A stretch of DNA of 12,000 nucleotides from Abditibacteriota bacterium. Lineage in GTDB: Bacteria > Armatimonadota > UBA5829. Both the position numbers and the translations under genes were made by a program. Below are positions 1-6,947 of the stretch, piece after piece. Position 1 is the first letter of the stretch, and every line of letters starts with the position of its first letter. The stretch spans positions 1 to 12,000 of the forward strand of contig JAGDDM010000236.1 of the NCBI GenBank assembly GCA_017958015.1, read 5' to 3'. Below the pieces are notes generated by a model, which saw nothing but the letters and a program-made list of their open reading frames with translations, did no database searches and was not told the origin of the DNA.

Positions 1-669
1 ATGCGTGACGGCTGGGACATCAACTACGAGAACAAGATGAAGATCCCCTCTCTCCGGGCGGTTGTTAAGTCCGTTGCCGACTCCAAGGCGGAGTGCGACG
101 TGTACGTGGTGAACACCGCGGAGATGAACAAGGACAACATGGCTTGCGTGGTCACCGCTCCCGCCTACGGCAGTCTCAAGGAGAGCGTCGTCTACAAGGG
201 CTGCGACATCGACAAACTCACCGTTCCTCAGAAGGACTTTGCCAGATACAACATTAAGGCCAACGTGTGGAACAAAGGCAACACCGCCATCGAAACCAAG
301 GTTGTGGGCTGCGTAACCCTCACTCCCGACGGTCCCGTGGACTACGTGAAGGGCGAGTACACCTACGCCGCCGAGAACAGCACTTTGCCGGTTACTCTCA
401 TGAAGGACGACAACGAGTCCCGCTTCGTGGGTGTGGTCAGCAAATTCGGTTCCAAGAAGGACATCAAAGTGCGGGTAAAGGGCACTCCGGATAAGGACGC
501 CGTCTACGAAATGGTTCTCCCCGGTTCCGAGCCCTACGCCGACAGAGTAATCTGCACCGCCAGACTTAAAACCGCCGGTTCCACCTCCGTGTTCGAGATA
601 GCGGAAGTAATGCCCGGCCACAGCTCTCTGCCCGTGGGCTCCTTCCTCTACAAAAAAGCCGATAAATGA
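1..669 (+). CDS. Unrecognised protein, C-terminal part (5' end probably outside the window)
   Basis: The frame is open from the first base of the window to a TGA at 667-669, giving 222 visible residues. The ATG at position 1 coincides with the window edge and no ribosome site can be checked, so the true start probably lies upstream and this is a C-terminal fragment. I do not recognise the family. The visible part is rich in Val, Thr and Lys, with alternating polar/hydrophobic stretches that look like beta strands (for example around residues 75-105 and 140-170), and has several Cys. No membrane segment and no signal peptide are visible. A stretch near residues 85-105 (VWNKGNTAIE) is loosely reminiscent of immunoglobulin-like cell-surface repeats, but this is weak. 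Its stop overlaps the start of the M48 peptidase gene (ATGA at 666-669), so the two are probably cotranscribed and translationally coupled. Function unknown. Confidence 0.7.
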   Translation: MRDGWDINYENKMKIPSLRAVVKSVADSKAECDVYVVNTAEMNKDNMACVVTAPAYGSLKESVVYKGCDIDKLTVPQKDFARYNIKANVWNKGNTAIETKVVGCVTLTPDGPVDYVKGEYTYAAENSTLPVTLMKDDNESRFVGVVSKFGSKKDIKVRVKGTPDKDAVYEMVLPGSEPYADRVICTARLKTAGSTSVFEIAEVMPGHSSLPVGSFLYKKADK

Positions 670-1733
670 AAATAAATCTTCGCGCCCCGTTCTTAATATG
701 CCTTCTCACCGTCTTTGTCTGCGGCGCCGCCTTCGGCTACTCCCTCGAAAAGGAGCTGAAAACCGGAGCCAAGGTTGCCAAAGAGGTGGAAAAAGAAATG
801 CCGCCCAGCGACAACGAGGCGGCTCAGAAGGCAATTGAGGAATTGGGCGCGAAGTTTATGCCCCATATCGAGCGGAAAGACGTTCCCTATCACTTCAAGG
901 TGGTGGAGGCCAAGGGCGTTATGAACGCCTTCGCCCTGCCCGGCGGCTACGTCTATTTCACCGAGCGCATGTGGCAGATTCTCACTCCCGAGGAACGGGC
1001 CGCGGTTATGGCCCACGAGATTACCCACAGCGACAAGCGCCACGCCATCACCGCCCAGCGAAAGGCCAATCAACGGGCTCTGTGGTCGCTGCCCCTTGTT
1101 GTGCTGGGACCCGTGGGCATGAACGTTATGGCCGTGGGAAATGTGATGATTTCCATGCGCTATTCCCGCAAGCAGGAACAGGAAGCGGACGAGGCGGGCA
1201 TGGACCTCTTGGTTAAGGCCGGTTTCGATCCCGCCGGCGCCGTCACCTCAATGAAAAAACTCCGGGCAATCGAAAACGAGTACAACAAGTACGAAATATC
1301 CTCCGTTTTCTCCGACCACCCGGAGACCCAAAAACGAATCGACTACCTGACGGCCAGGGCCGTGAGATACGGCTCCAAGCCGGAGGATTTGGAAGTGAAA
1401 CCCTTCGACGACCCCGCCGCCATAGGCAAGGTGGCCAAGATTTTGGCGGATCTGGGGGGCGTTGAGGCGTCGCTTACAATAAAAGCCGCCTACGGCGACA
1501 AATTCGTTGTGAAAAAAATGCTCTACGACGACGCCTCGAAAACCGCCAAACCGGTTAAGGTGGCCGATGCCGTGTCCATGGCAAGCGGCAGATACGTGAC
1601 TCTCCTCCTAACCCCCGTGGACGTGTACGAAAAGGCGGATATCGCCGTGGGAGACGGAATATACCTGGAACCCGAGACGGAAGAGGCCGAAACGCCGGCG
1701 GATTCCGGGAAGGAAAAAGGGAAAAAGGAATAG
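666..1733 (+). CDS. Exported M48 family zinc metalloprotease
   Basis: This 355-residue protein begins with a Sec-type signal peptide (about residues 1-25, hydrophobic core ICLLTVFVCGAAFG). The M48 catalytic site is clear: HEITH at 117-121 gives two zinc ligands and the catalytic Glu. The downstream E-Q-E-A-D motif at 171-175 supplies the third zinc ligand, probably E171. MNAFALPGG at 86-94 and the SDHPETQKRI-like segment near 217-226 are also typical of M48. A moderately hydrophobic stretch lies between the motifs (about 138-162). By family knowledge such M48C-type enzymes (BepA/LoiP-like) act in the periplasm or on membranes in envelope protein quality control. Residues about 245-335 form an extra C-terminal domain ending in 'KADIAVGDGIYL'; this looks like a small beta domain seen at the end of some exported proteins (FlgT C-terminal-like), which is inference. 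There is no TPR region as in BepA. The start overlaps the previous stop and has no good Shine-Dalgarno, suggesting coupling. Confidence 0.93.
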   Translation: MKINLRAPFLICLLTVFVCGAAFGYSLEKELKTGAKVAKEVEKEMPPSDNEAAQKAIEELGAKFMPHIERKDVPYHFKVVEAKGVMNAFALPGGYVYFTERMWQILTPEERAAVMAHEITHSDKRHAITAQRKANQRALWSLPLVVLGPVGMNVMAVGNVMISMRYSRKQEQEADEAGMDLLVKAGFDPAGAVTSMKKLRAIENEYNKYEISSVFSDHPETQKRIDYLTARAVRYGSKPEDLEVKPFDDPAAIGKVAKILADLGGVEASLTIKAAYGDKFVVKKMLYDDASKTAKPVKVADAVSMASGRYVTLLLTPVDVYEKADIAVGDGIYLEPETEEAETPADSGKEKGKKE

Positions 1734-1766
1734 CCGCGCCCGCGGAGAAAACAAATCATCCACCGC

Positions 1767-1804
1767 AAAAAAATAACAGCCCCTTGGGGGAGCTGTTATT
1801 TTTT
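1767..1804. terminator. Bidirectional intrinsic terminator between convergent genes
   Basis: An A run (1767-1773) and TAACAGC (1774-1780) are mirrored by GCTGTTA (1792-1798) and a T run (1799-1804). The centre is C-rich then G-rich and can extend the pairing. The hairpin has a T tract on both strands, so it can terminate the M48 operon on plus and carD on minus. The carD stop codon (1796-1798 on minus) lies inside the stem. Confidence 0.85.
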
Positions 1805-2311
1805 GTTCGCTTTTTCTCTCTCTTTTCTCTCTCGCTCGGCGGCTTCGCTTTGCCGCAGGAGGTAGCGGATGTCGGTGATTTCCGCGGCCTCGTCCTCGGT
1901 CATATTGAGGACGGCGATGAGTTCTTCCGAAAGAAGTTTTTGGGCCCGTTTCAGCAGGTGCACCTCGCTCATTTTCGGGTACTTGCCTTTTTTGGTGATG
2001 GCCCGTCTGAAAATCGCGGACGCGAGAATCATGGGGTCGGACCAGTCGATGGCCCGAAATTCCTGGGGGTGTTCCTTGGGGGGAACGTTGCCCTTCAGAA
2101 TTTCGATGGCGGTTCTCATATATTCTTCGGAATAGAGATAGCGGACGCCGGAGTCGTCGGCGACGTCCACGGGAATATATATAACGGATGACATGCCGAT
2201 TTTCGGCACCACGTAATATTGTTTTATCTCGCCGTTGAGTTCACGGTCTTCGACGGATTCTATTTTGCCCACACCGTAGCGGGGATGCAAAATCATGTCG
2301 CCGATTTTCAT
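1796..2311 (-). CDS. carD: CarD family RNA polymerase-binding transcription factor
   Basis: A 171-residue CarD/TRCF-RID family protein. Residues 1-60 form the RNA-polymerase-interaction (Tudor-like) domain, opening with the family pattern G-D-x-I-x-H-P-x-Y-G-V-G-K-I. Residues about 65-160 form the helical DNA-binding domain. W90 (in AIDW) matches the conserved Trp that wedges into the upstream edge of the transcription bubble in characterised CarD proteins. The segment LLKRAQKLLSEELI (119-132) is the typical late helix. The tail after 155 is charged (ERERKEREKANKK). By family knowledge CarD binds the RNAP beta subunit and alters open-complex stability at many promoters; it is not gene-specific. 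Transcription starts from a perfect consensus promoter at 2358-2386. The ribosome site is a modest AAAAGG (2320-2325) 8 bases before ATG. The gene ends inside the bidirectional terminator. Confidence 0.95.
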   Translation of the reverse strand: MKIGDMILHPRYGVGKIESVEDRELNGEIKQYYVVPKIGMSSVIYIPVDVADDSGVRYLYSEEYMRTAIEILKGNVPPKEHPQEFRAIDWSDPMILASAIFRRAITKKGKYPKMSEVHLLKRAQKLLSEELIAVLNMTEDEAAEITDIRYLLRQSEAAERERKEREKANKK

Positions 2312-2335
2312 CTTCTTGGCCTTTTCGATTAATTC

Positions 2336-2350
2336 CGGTTATAACAACCG
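2336..2350 (-). other. Small hairpin at the 5' end of the carD leader
   Basis: CGGTT (2336-2340) and AACCG (2346-2350) form a 5-bp inverted repeat with a 5-base loop. It falls right at the transcription start predicted from the carD -10 box (about 2351), so the carD mRNA would begin with or next to this hairpin. It may be an mRNA stabiliser or an operator half-site pair, or it may be chance. Confidence 0.3.
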
Positions 2351-2357
2351 TGGCGTA

Positions 2358-2386
2358 ATTATAACGCATTTTTAACCCTTTGTCAA
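2358..2386 (-). promoter_or_regulatory. Consensus sigma70 promoter of carD
   Basis: On the minus strand, TTGACA (2386-2381) is followed after exactly 17 bases by TATAAT (2363-2358), both perfect matches to the sigma70 consensus. The predicted start is near 2351, leaving a leader of about 40 bases to the carD ATG. The -35 box lies only about 10 bases downstream of the stop of the M16 gene, and no terminator is visible between them. M16 operon transcripts may therefore also read through into carD. Confidence 0.85.
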
Positions 2387-2395
2387 GTCGAAGAA

Positions 2396-3712
2396 TCACT
2401 CTCCGAAGCGGGGCAAAAGGATGAAAAGACCGTAGTTCGTAAAATATTTTTCCGCGGCTTTCCGCACGTCCTCGGCGGTGACTTTTTCCAGCTCCGCCGT
2501 GTATTTTTCGTCGAATCCCGGGGTGTCCGAAAGAATCTCCCAGAAGCCCGGCATCATGGCTCTGTCGAACATTCTCTGGTGGGCCAGGATATGTTTTCCC
2601 AGGGTGTAGCCTTTGGCCCGGGTGAGTTCGTCCTCCGTGAGAGGCTCGGTTTTCAGACGGTTTACTTCCTCCAGCAGGGCGTCCTTAACCTCCTCCAAAA
2701 CCGGCTGTCCCACGTAGCCCTGAGGGGTCTGTTTGAAGGGGTCGGTTATGATGTAGGCCACCGCGTGGCTCTGATATTTTCGGGCCGGGTATATGATGCC
2801 GATGTCGTAGCCCATGCCCTTTTTCTGCCGGATGTTTCGGAACATGGCGGAGCCCTTGCCACCGCCCAAAGCGTTCACCGCCACCGACATGGCGGGGTAG
2901 TCCGGTGAGGACACCGCCGGAGCAAGCCAGCCCATGAGGAAGTAGCCGGTTTTCACGTTACGCTGGTCCATGAAGGACAGGGACCGCTCAAGGGTTTCCT
3001 CCGCCGGAGCCCTGGTGGCGGGAACCCGCTTCGGGGCGATTCCCGCGAAGGCGATTTTCGCCCGCTCCAGAACCTGCTCCCGGCTCACGTCCCCGGCTAC
3101 GGAGAGAATCATGTTTTCCGGCACGTAATATTTGTTGTAGTAATTTTGTAAATCCGCCGGTTTGGCGGTCTTTACGGTGCGGAGGGTGTCCGCCGCCGTC
3201 CGCCGGTAGGGGCTGTCGCCGTAAATCATCGTAAGAAGCTGCTCGTAGGCATTGGCGAACACGTTATCGTTCTCCGCCTCCGCCTGGGCCATGAGGCTCT
3301 TGCGGACGCTTTCAACCCACTCGCTCTCGAAGTTCGCTTCCGTCACCGCCTCGCCCATAAGGGAAAGGGCGGTGCCGAACTGCTGTGATGTGGTGATGAC
3401 CTTCAGTTCCGTGTAGTCGGCGTTCCGGGTGACGCTCATGTTGCCGCCCACGCTGTCCGCCACCGCCGCCACATGCTCCGCGGACTTGTTGCGGGTGCTC
3501 GCCAAAATGAGGTTGGCGACGAAGTTTCCCAGACCCGCGAACTGAAGACTCTCGTTGGCGCAGCCGTCTTTGATAAAGAGAACCGCCGCCACCAAGCCGG
3601 AGCCGGGCTCGGAGGATGTGAGAATCGTAAGGCCGTTGTCCAAAGTGTCCCTTGTTTGGGCGAAAGCCGGGAGAGCGAGGAAAACAAGCAAAACAATAAG
3701 AAGTTTTTTCAT
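2396..3712 (-). CDS. Exported M16 peptidase-like subunit, zinc site lost, R/Y pair kept
   Basis: 438 residues with a clear signal peptide (residues 1-19, LLIVLLVFLALPAFA). It has the two-lobe layout of M16B peptidases: an N-terminal lobe starting 'DTLDNGLTILTS' and a C-terminal lobe from about residue 250. The zinc-binding HxxEH is absent; the aligned positions read N63-F-V-A66-N67 within GLGNFVANLIL, so this chain cannot be a zinc peptidase alone. In contrast the C-terminal lobe keeps the substrate-binding Arg/Tyr pair, R295 and Y302, in MFRNIRQKKGMGYD, preceded by a Gly-rich segment (283-287). This is the 'R/Y' chain of bacterial heterosubunit M16B peptidases, whose partner brings the zinc. 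The gene overlaps the upstream M16 gene by ATGA and has a strong AAGGAGG (3720-3726) 7 bases before its ATG, so the two chains are coupled and likely made in equal amounts. Predicted to act in the periplasm. Confidence 0.93.
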   Translation of the reverse strand: MKKLLIVLLVFLALPAFAQTRDTLDNGLTILTSSEPGSGLVAAVLFIKDGCANESLQFAGLGNFVANLILASTRNKSAEHVAAVADSVGGNMSVTRNADYTELKVITTSQQFGTALSLMGEAVTEANFESEWVESVRKSLMAQAEAENDNVFANAYEQLLTMIYGDSPYRRTAADTLRTVKTAKPADLQNYYNKYYVPENMILSVAGDVSREQVLERAKIAFAGIAPKRVPATRAPAEETLERSLSFMDQRNVKTGYFLMGWLAPAVSSPDYPAMSVAVNALGGGKGSAMFRNIRQKKGMGYDIGIIYPARKYQSHAVAYIITDPFKQTPQGYVGQPVLEEVKDALLEEVNRLKTEPLTEDELTRAKGYTLGKHILAHQRMFDRAMMPGFWEILSDTPGFDEKYTAELEKVTAEDVRKAAEKYFTNYGLFILLPRFGE

Positions 3713-4986
3713 TTCGCCGCCTCCTTCTTCGCGGTGAAAACAACCTTTTTGGCGTGGGCTTTGTCCAGATATTTTTTAGCCGCGGCGGAGACTCTTTCCG
3801 GTGTTACGGCCCGCACTCCGTCTATGTATTTGTCGGCGAGATCCGGACCGCCCAGGGTGAAATAGAATCCCAGAGCGGAGGCTCTGCCGCCGAAGGTTTC
3901 GTTGTCGAAGGCGCTTGTGCCGAGAAGATACCGTTTGGCCGCTTCCGCAACCGCCGGATCCACGCCGGCTTTCGCCTCCTCAATGACCTGCAGCAGGGCG
4001 GCCTCGTTCGCGGCCGCTTCCTCCTCTTTGCAGGAGAAGCCGATTGTAATCATGCCCCGGCCCTTGGAGGTGAGGAAGTCGCTGAGGCAGTCGCCTTTCA
4101 CCGCCCGGTTAATGAGGCCCATGCCGCCCCGAACCAAACATGTTACGAGCACGTCAACGGCGCAGACCTCATCGAAGTCCTCCGCCTTGGGACCCATGAA
4201 GCCGAATCCGGTATAGGTGAGGACGTAGGGAATATTGACCACGCGCTCGCTGTACTGCGGGGTTTTCGGCTCCGGAATGGGGGGAGCGGGCTCTCCCTTT
4301 TCGAGAGTGAAATATTTCGACGCCAACTCCGACGCCTTTTCTTTCGTTATGTCGCCGACCAAAACAACGGCGCAGCGGGCGGCGGTGAGCCTTGTTGAGC
4401 GGAACTTCATCAAATCGTCCCGGGTGATTTTCGCCACCGTGTCCGGGTAGCCCTCGATGGGGCGGCCGTAGGGGTTGGATTCGTAGAGGTCCGCCGCCAA
4501 AAAGTCCTTCATCACGCTGAAGGGCGTCATGCTCTTCCGGGAAAGTTCGTCCGCCACTATACGCTTTTCGATGTCCGTCTCGCCCTCGTCGTAAACCGGG
4601 TTTATCACCGCGTCGGAGAGGATGTCCAATGCCTTTTCGATATACCGGGAGGGCACGGTGCAGCTGTAGTGAATCCAATCCCGGGAGGTGTGGGCGTCCA
4701 AAGTGGTGCCAAGACACTCCGCGTCCCAGTCGATTCGTCCGGCCGGGCGGTTTTTCGTCATGTTGAAGGCGCAGTGTTCCGCCAGATGGGCGGTGCCGGC
4801 GGGCAGGGGACCGTCGTAGGCGGAACCGGAGACGAACCAAATGTCCGCGGCCACCAGAGGCGCCGAGTGATTTTCCTCGAAAACAAGGGTTGCTCCCGAG
4901 GGAAGTTTTTCCGTTACCGGCGCGGCGGAAAGGCCGATTTGAACGAAAATCGACGCCGCCGCGAAAAGAAAGATGATTTTTTTCAA
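3709..4986 (-). CDS. Exported M16 zinc peptidase, catalytic subunit (TTG start)
   Basis: From the TTG at 4986 the protein is 425 residues and starts with a signal peptide (KKIIFLFAAASIFVQIGLSA). I chose TTG because AGGGAG (4995-5000) sits 8 bases upstream and a promoter sits at 5026-5054; the longer frame to an ATG at 5145 would run antisense through the kinase gene start. The M16 inverted zinc motif is intact: H67-L-A-E70-H71, with third ligand E147 in EKRIVADELS, 76 residues on, the usual spacing. The C-terminal lobe (from about 245) lacks the substrate-binding R/Y pair: the aligned positions in LINRAVKGDCLSD are V296 and D303. This chain is therefore complementary to the downstream M16 gene, and together they should form one active site. 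By family knowledge M16B enzymes degrade peptides and unfolded proteins. Target unknown. Confidence 0.94.
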   Translation of the reverse strand: MKKIIFLFAAASIFVQIGLSAAPVTEKLPSGATLVFEENHSAPLVAADIWFVSGSAYDGPLPAGTAHLAEHCAFNMTKNRPAGRIDWDAECLGTTLDAHTSRDWIHYSCTVPSRYIEKALDILSDAVINPVYDEGETDIEKRIVADELSRKSMTPFSVMKDFLAADLYESNPYGRPIEGYPDTVAKITRDDLMKFRSTRLTAARCAVVLVGDITKEKASELASKYFTLEKGEPAPPIPEPKTPQYSERVVNIPYVLTYTGFGFMGPKAEDFDEVCAVDVLVTCLVRGGMGLINRAVKGDCLSDFLTSKGRGMITIGFSCKEEEAAANEAALLQVIEEAKAGVDPAVAEAAKRYLLGTSAFDNETFGGRASALGFYFTLGGPDLADKYIDGVRAVTPERVSAAAKKYLDKAHAKKVVFTAKKEAAK

Positions 4987-4994
4987 TTTTATGG

Positions 4995-5000
4995 CTCCCT
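4995..5000 (-). promoter_or_regulatory. Ribosome binding site that fixes the TTG start of the M16 catalytic subunit
   Basis: On the minus strand AGGGAG lies 8 bases before TTG at 4986. No ATG or GTG is suitably placed near it, so TTG is the best start and yields a clean signal peptide. Confidence 0.75.
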
Positions 5001-5004
5001 GTAT

Positions 5005-5033
5005 TTCATTTTTTACCGTAAATGTATTATAAT
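5005..5033 (+). promoter_or_regulatory. Promoter of the histidine kinase operon
   Basis: A perfect TATAAT lies at 5028-5033, with a weak -35 candidate TTCATT at 5005-5010, 17 bases upstream. The start would be near 5040, about 33 bases before the kinase ATG. It overlaps the divergent M16 -10 box. Confidence 0.5.
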
Positions 5034-5054
5034 GGAAAGTAGGATAAAATACAA
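5026..5054 (-). promoter_or_regulatory. Promoter of the M16 operon
   Basis: On minus, TTGTAT (5054-5049; the first three bases match the -35 consensus) is followed after 17 bases by a perfect TATAAT (5031-5026). The predicted start near 5019 gives a leader of roughly 33 bases to the TTG. The -10 box shares six of its positions or their neighbours with the plus-strand -10 of the kinase gene. Confidence 0.65.
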
Positions 5055-5072
5055 CTGCGTGAGAGGTATCAC

Positions 5073-6821
5073 ATGCCCATACGAAAATATATTCCCTTCG
5101 GGCTGCAGGAAAACACGGAACATCTTCTTGACATCGGCAGAACAATCGTTGAGGTTGACGACATCGACGTTGTTTTGCAGACCATTTTGGAGGAGTGCGT
5201 CCGGGTGTGCAACGGAACGAGAGGATTCCTTGCCATTATCGACCACGACCGAGGCTCCATGAACGTGAAGTACGTCACCGGCCCCGGCTGGGCGGACGAC
5301 ACCAAGTGCGCGCTAATAAACGTTTCCGAGGAAACCGGCAAGGGCATCACCGGCAGAGTGGCCGCCACCGCCGAGTCCTATATGTGCAACGATACCTCAA
5401 AGGACCCCTACTACGTGGAGCTCTTCGACGATGTGCGCAGCGAAATGGCGGTTCCCCTGTCCGACGACGTGCGTACAAGAGGAGTTTTGAGCATCGCTTC
5501 CACTTCCGAAAACGCCTTCAAGAGCGCCCACGAGTACGTGGTGCGGAACCTCTGCGACATGGCCACCACCGCCATGACTCTCGCGGACTACCGGCGCCGG
5601 GAACGGGCCATCGTCCGCATCGGCGGCGAGCTCACGGGCATAACGGAACGCACGGAAATCATCGAGAAGGTTTTGCAAATCACCGCCGAGGTTCTTCAGT
5701 TCGAGGACTGTTCCGTCTTTCTGGCGGACAAGGACAAGAAAAAGCTCTCCCTGGTGGCGTCCCAGGGAACCATGAGGGATTTCGTGGGCAGAGCGGAGTA
5801 CGAGTTCGGCCACGGTCTCACCGGTTGTGTGGCCAAGGACAAGAAACCCCTGCGGCTCAGGTATCCTCACCTCGATCCCCGGTGGAGCGGCTGGCACGGC
5901 GGCATGGAGCCGGAGCGGATAAGCGCTTTCCTGGCGGTTCCCATCTTCGACCGCACCGGCGTGGCGGGAGTCATCAGACTCCAGCGTGAGCAGAGCAAAT
6001 ACCCCTGGTTCTCCAACAGCTACACCGCCGAGGACGAGAAGATTCTCACCGCCGTTGCCGACAGACTGGGCACGGCTCTGGACAACTCCGCGCTTCTGGA
6101 CAAACTCATCGAGAGCGAGCGCATGGCGGCCTGGGGCGAGCTCTCCGCCCGTTCCGCCCACATGATAGGCAACCGGGTTTTCGCCATAAAGGGCGACATC
6201 AACGAGATTGAGTACGTTCTCGGTGAGGAAAATCCGGACAAAGAGGAGCTTAACGAGATTTTGGCCGGGGCGAAGAGGGGAATATTCCTGCTGGAGGAAA
6301 TCCTCAACGAATTCAGAATGTTCGTGAAGGCGGACAAGGTCGACAAGACTCGGCTGGACATCGGCGCGCTTCTGAAGGAAACCCTGGGAGAGTTCTTCGG
6401 CAAGCGGTCCGGGGTTAAAACCTCCGCTGAAGTTCCGGAGGAGCCGGTGATGATAAGCGGCGACGCCACCAAGCTGAAGCGGGTCATCTCGGAGCTTTTG
6501 GAAAACGCCACCAACTTCCTGCCGGCGGATGGGGAGATAAAAGTCACCCTCACGGACGGCTTGGGACGGGACACCGCCCGGAAACCGAAAAAGAAAGTCC
6601 GGGCCGCCGACTACGTGCGAATAAGGATTGCCGACAACGGCTGCGGAGTCAGGGAGGAGGACAAGGAAAACATTTTCAACCCCTTCTTCACTTCCCGAGC
6701 CAAGGGCATGGGACTGGGACTCCCCATCGTGAAGGGAGTTATTGAGGCCCACGACGGAGTCGTGTACGAAGACGGCAAAGAGGGTGAAGGAGCGGTATTC
6801 AATATCCTGTTGCCCAAATAG
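5073..6821 (+). CDS. Cytosolic dual-GAF sensor histidine kinase
   Basis: 582 residues, with no signal peptide or membrane segment, so a soluble cytosolic sensor. Domains in order: GAF 1 (about 15-170), GAF 2 (about 185-335, with a FGHGLTGCVAKDKKPL segment at 245-260 and an unusual Trp-rich loop at 271-274), dimerisation/phosphoacceptor helix region (about 345-420), and HATPase_c (about 460-582). The phosphoacceptor is probably H363 in SAHMIGNRVFAIKG. The ATP-binding boxes are complete: N box ELLENATN (474-481), G1 DNGCG (521-525), F box IFNPFFTS (534-541), G2 GMGLGLP (545-551). H363 is followed by Met instead of the usual acidic residue, typical of a divergent 'H-x-I-G-N' subgroup; the E/D-x-x-T/N phosphatase motif is therefore not present. 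GAF ligands cannot be read from the sequence. The ATG has GAGAGG (5061-5066) 6 bases upstream. The response regulator follows 126 bases downstream and is the likely partner. Confidence 0.95.
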   Translation: MPIRKYIPFGLQENTEHLLDIGRTIVEVDDIDVVLQTILEECVRVCNGTRGFLAIIDHDRGSMNVKYVTGPGWADDTKCALINVSEETGKGITGRVAATAESYMCNDTSKDPYYVELFDDVRSEMAVPLSDDVRTRGVLSIASTSENAFKSAHEYVVRNLCDMATTAMTLADYRRRERAIVRIGGELTGITERTEIIEKVLQITAEVLQFEDCSVFLADKDKKKLSLVASQGTMRDFVGRAEYEFGHGLTGCVAKDKKPLRLRYPHLDPRWSGWHGGMEPERISAFLAVPIFDRTGVAGVIRLQREQSKYPWFSNSYTAEDEKILTAVADRLGTALDNSALLDKLIESERMAAWGELSARSAHMIGNRVFAIKGDINEIEYVLGEENPDKEELNEILAGAKRGIFLLEEILNEFRMFVKADKVDKTRLDIGALLKETLGEFFGKRSGVKTSAEVPEEPVMISGDATKLKRVISELLENATNFLPADGEIKVTLTDGLGRDTARKPKKKVRAADYVRIRIADNGCGVREEDKENIFNPFFTSRAKGMGLGLPIVKGVIEAHDGVVYEDGKEGEGAVFNILLPK

Positions 6822-6866
6822 AAATCGGGCGTCGGGGAATGTGCCGGCAAACCCTCATCGGAGAGT

Positions 6867-6880
6867 CGGTTTCGGAACCG
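6867..6880 (+). other. Small hairpin between kinase and response regulator genes
   Basis: CGGTT (6867-6871), loop TCGG, AACCG (6876-6880). There is no T run after it, so it is not a good intrinsic terminator; it could be an mRNA processing or stability element. The rest of the 126-base gap holds a palindrome TGCCGGCA (6842-6849) and a possible weak promoter (TTCATT 6894-6899, 18 bases, TACAAT 6918-6923). Confidence 0.3.
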
Positions 6881-6947
6881 CCTCCGCGGGAACTTCATTC
6901 CCTCAACTTAATCGATTTACAATCACAGTAAGAAAGGAAACGATAAA

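Noticed and set aside
1784..2191. 135-codon open frame on plus opposite carD
   Set aside because: Begins inside the terminator and lies antisense to a clear CarD protein.
3754..4398. 214-codon open frame on plus
   Set aside because: Antisense shadow of the M16 catalytic subunit, whose HxxEH motif and signal peptide make it the real gene.
4987..5145. Longer N-terminus for the M16 catalytic subunit from an ATG at 5145
   Set aside because: It would cover the shared promoter region and run antisense through the first kinase codons; the TTG at 4986 has a good ribosome site and gives a signal peptide.
5397..6752. 451-codon open frame on the minus strand
   Set aside because: Shadow of the histidine kinase; no ribosome site, no recognisable motif.
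6822..6947. Terminator between kinase and response regulator
   Set aside because: The hairpin at 6867-6880 has a short stem and no T run after it; read-through from kinase to regulator is more likely.
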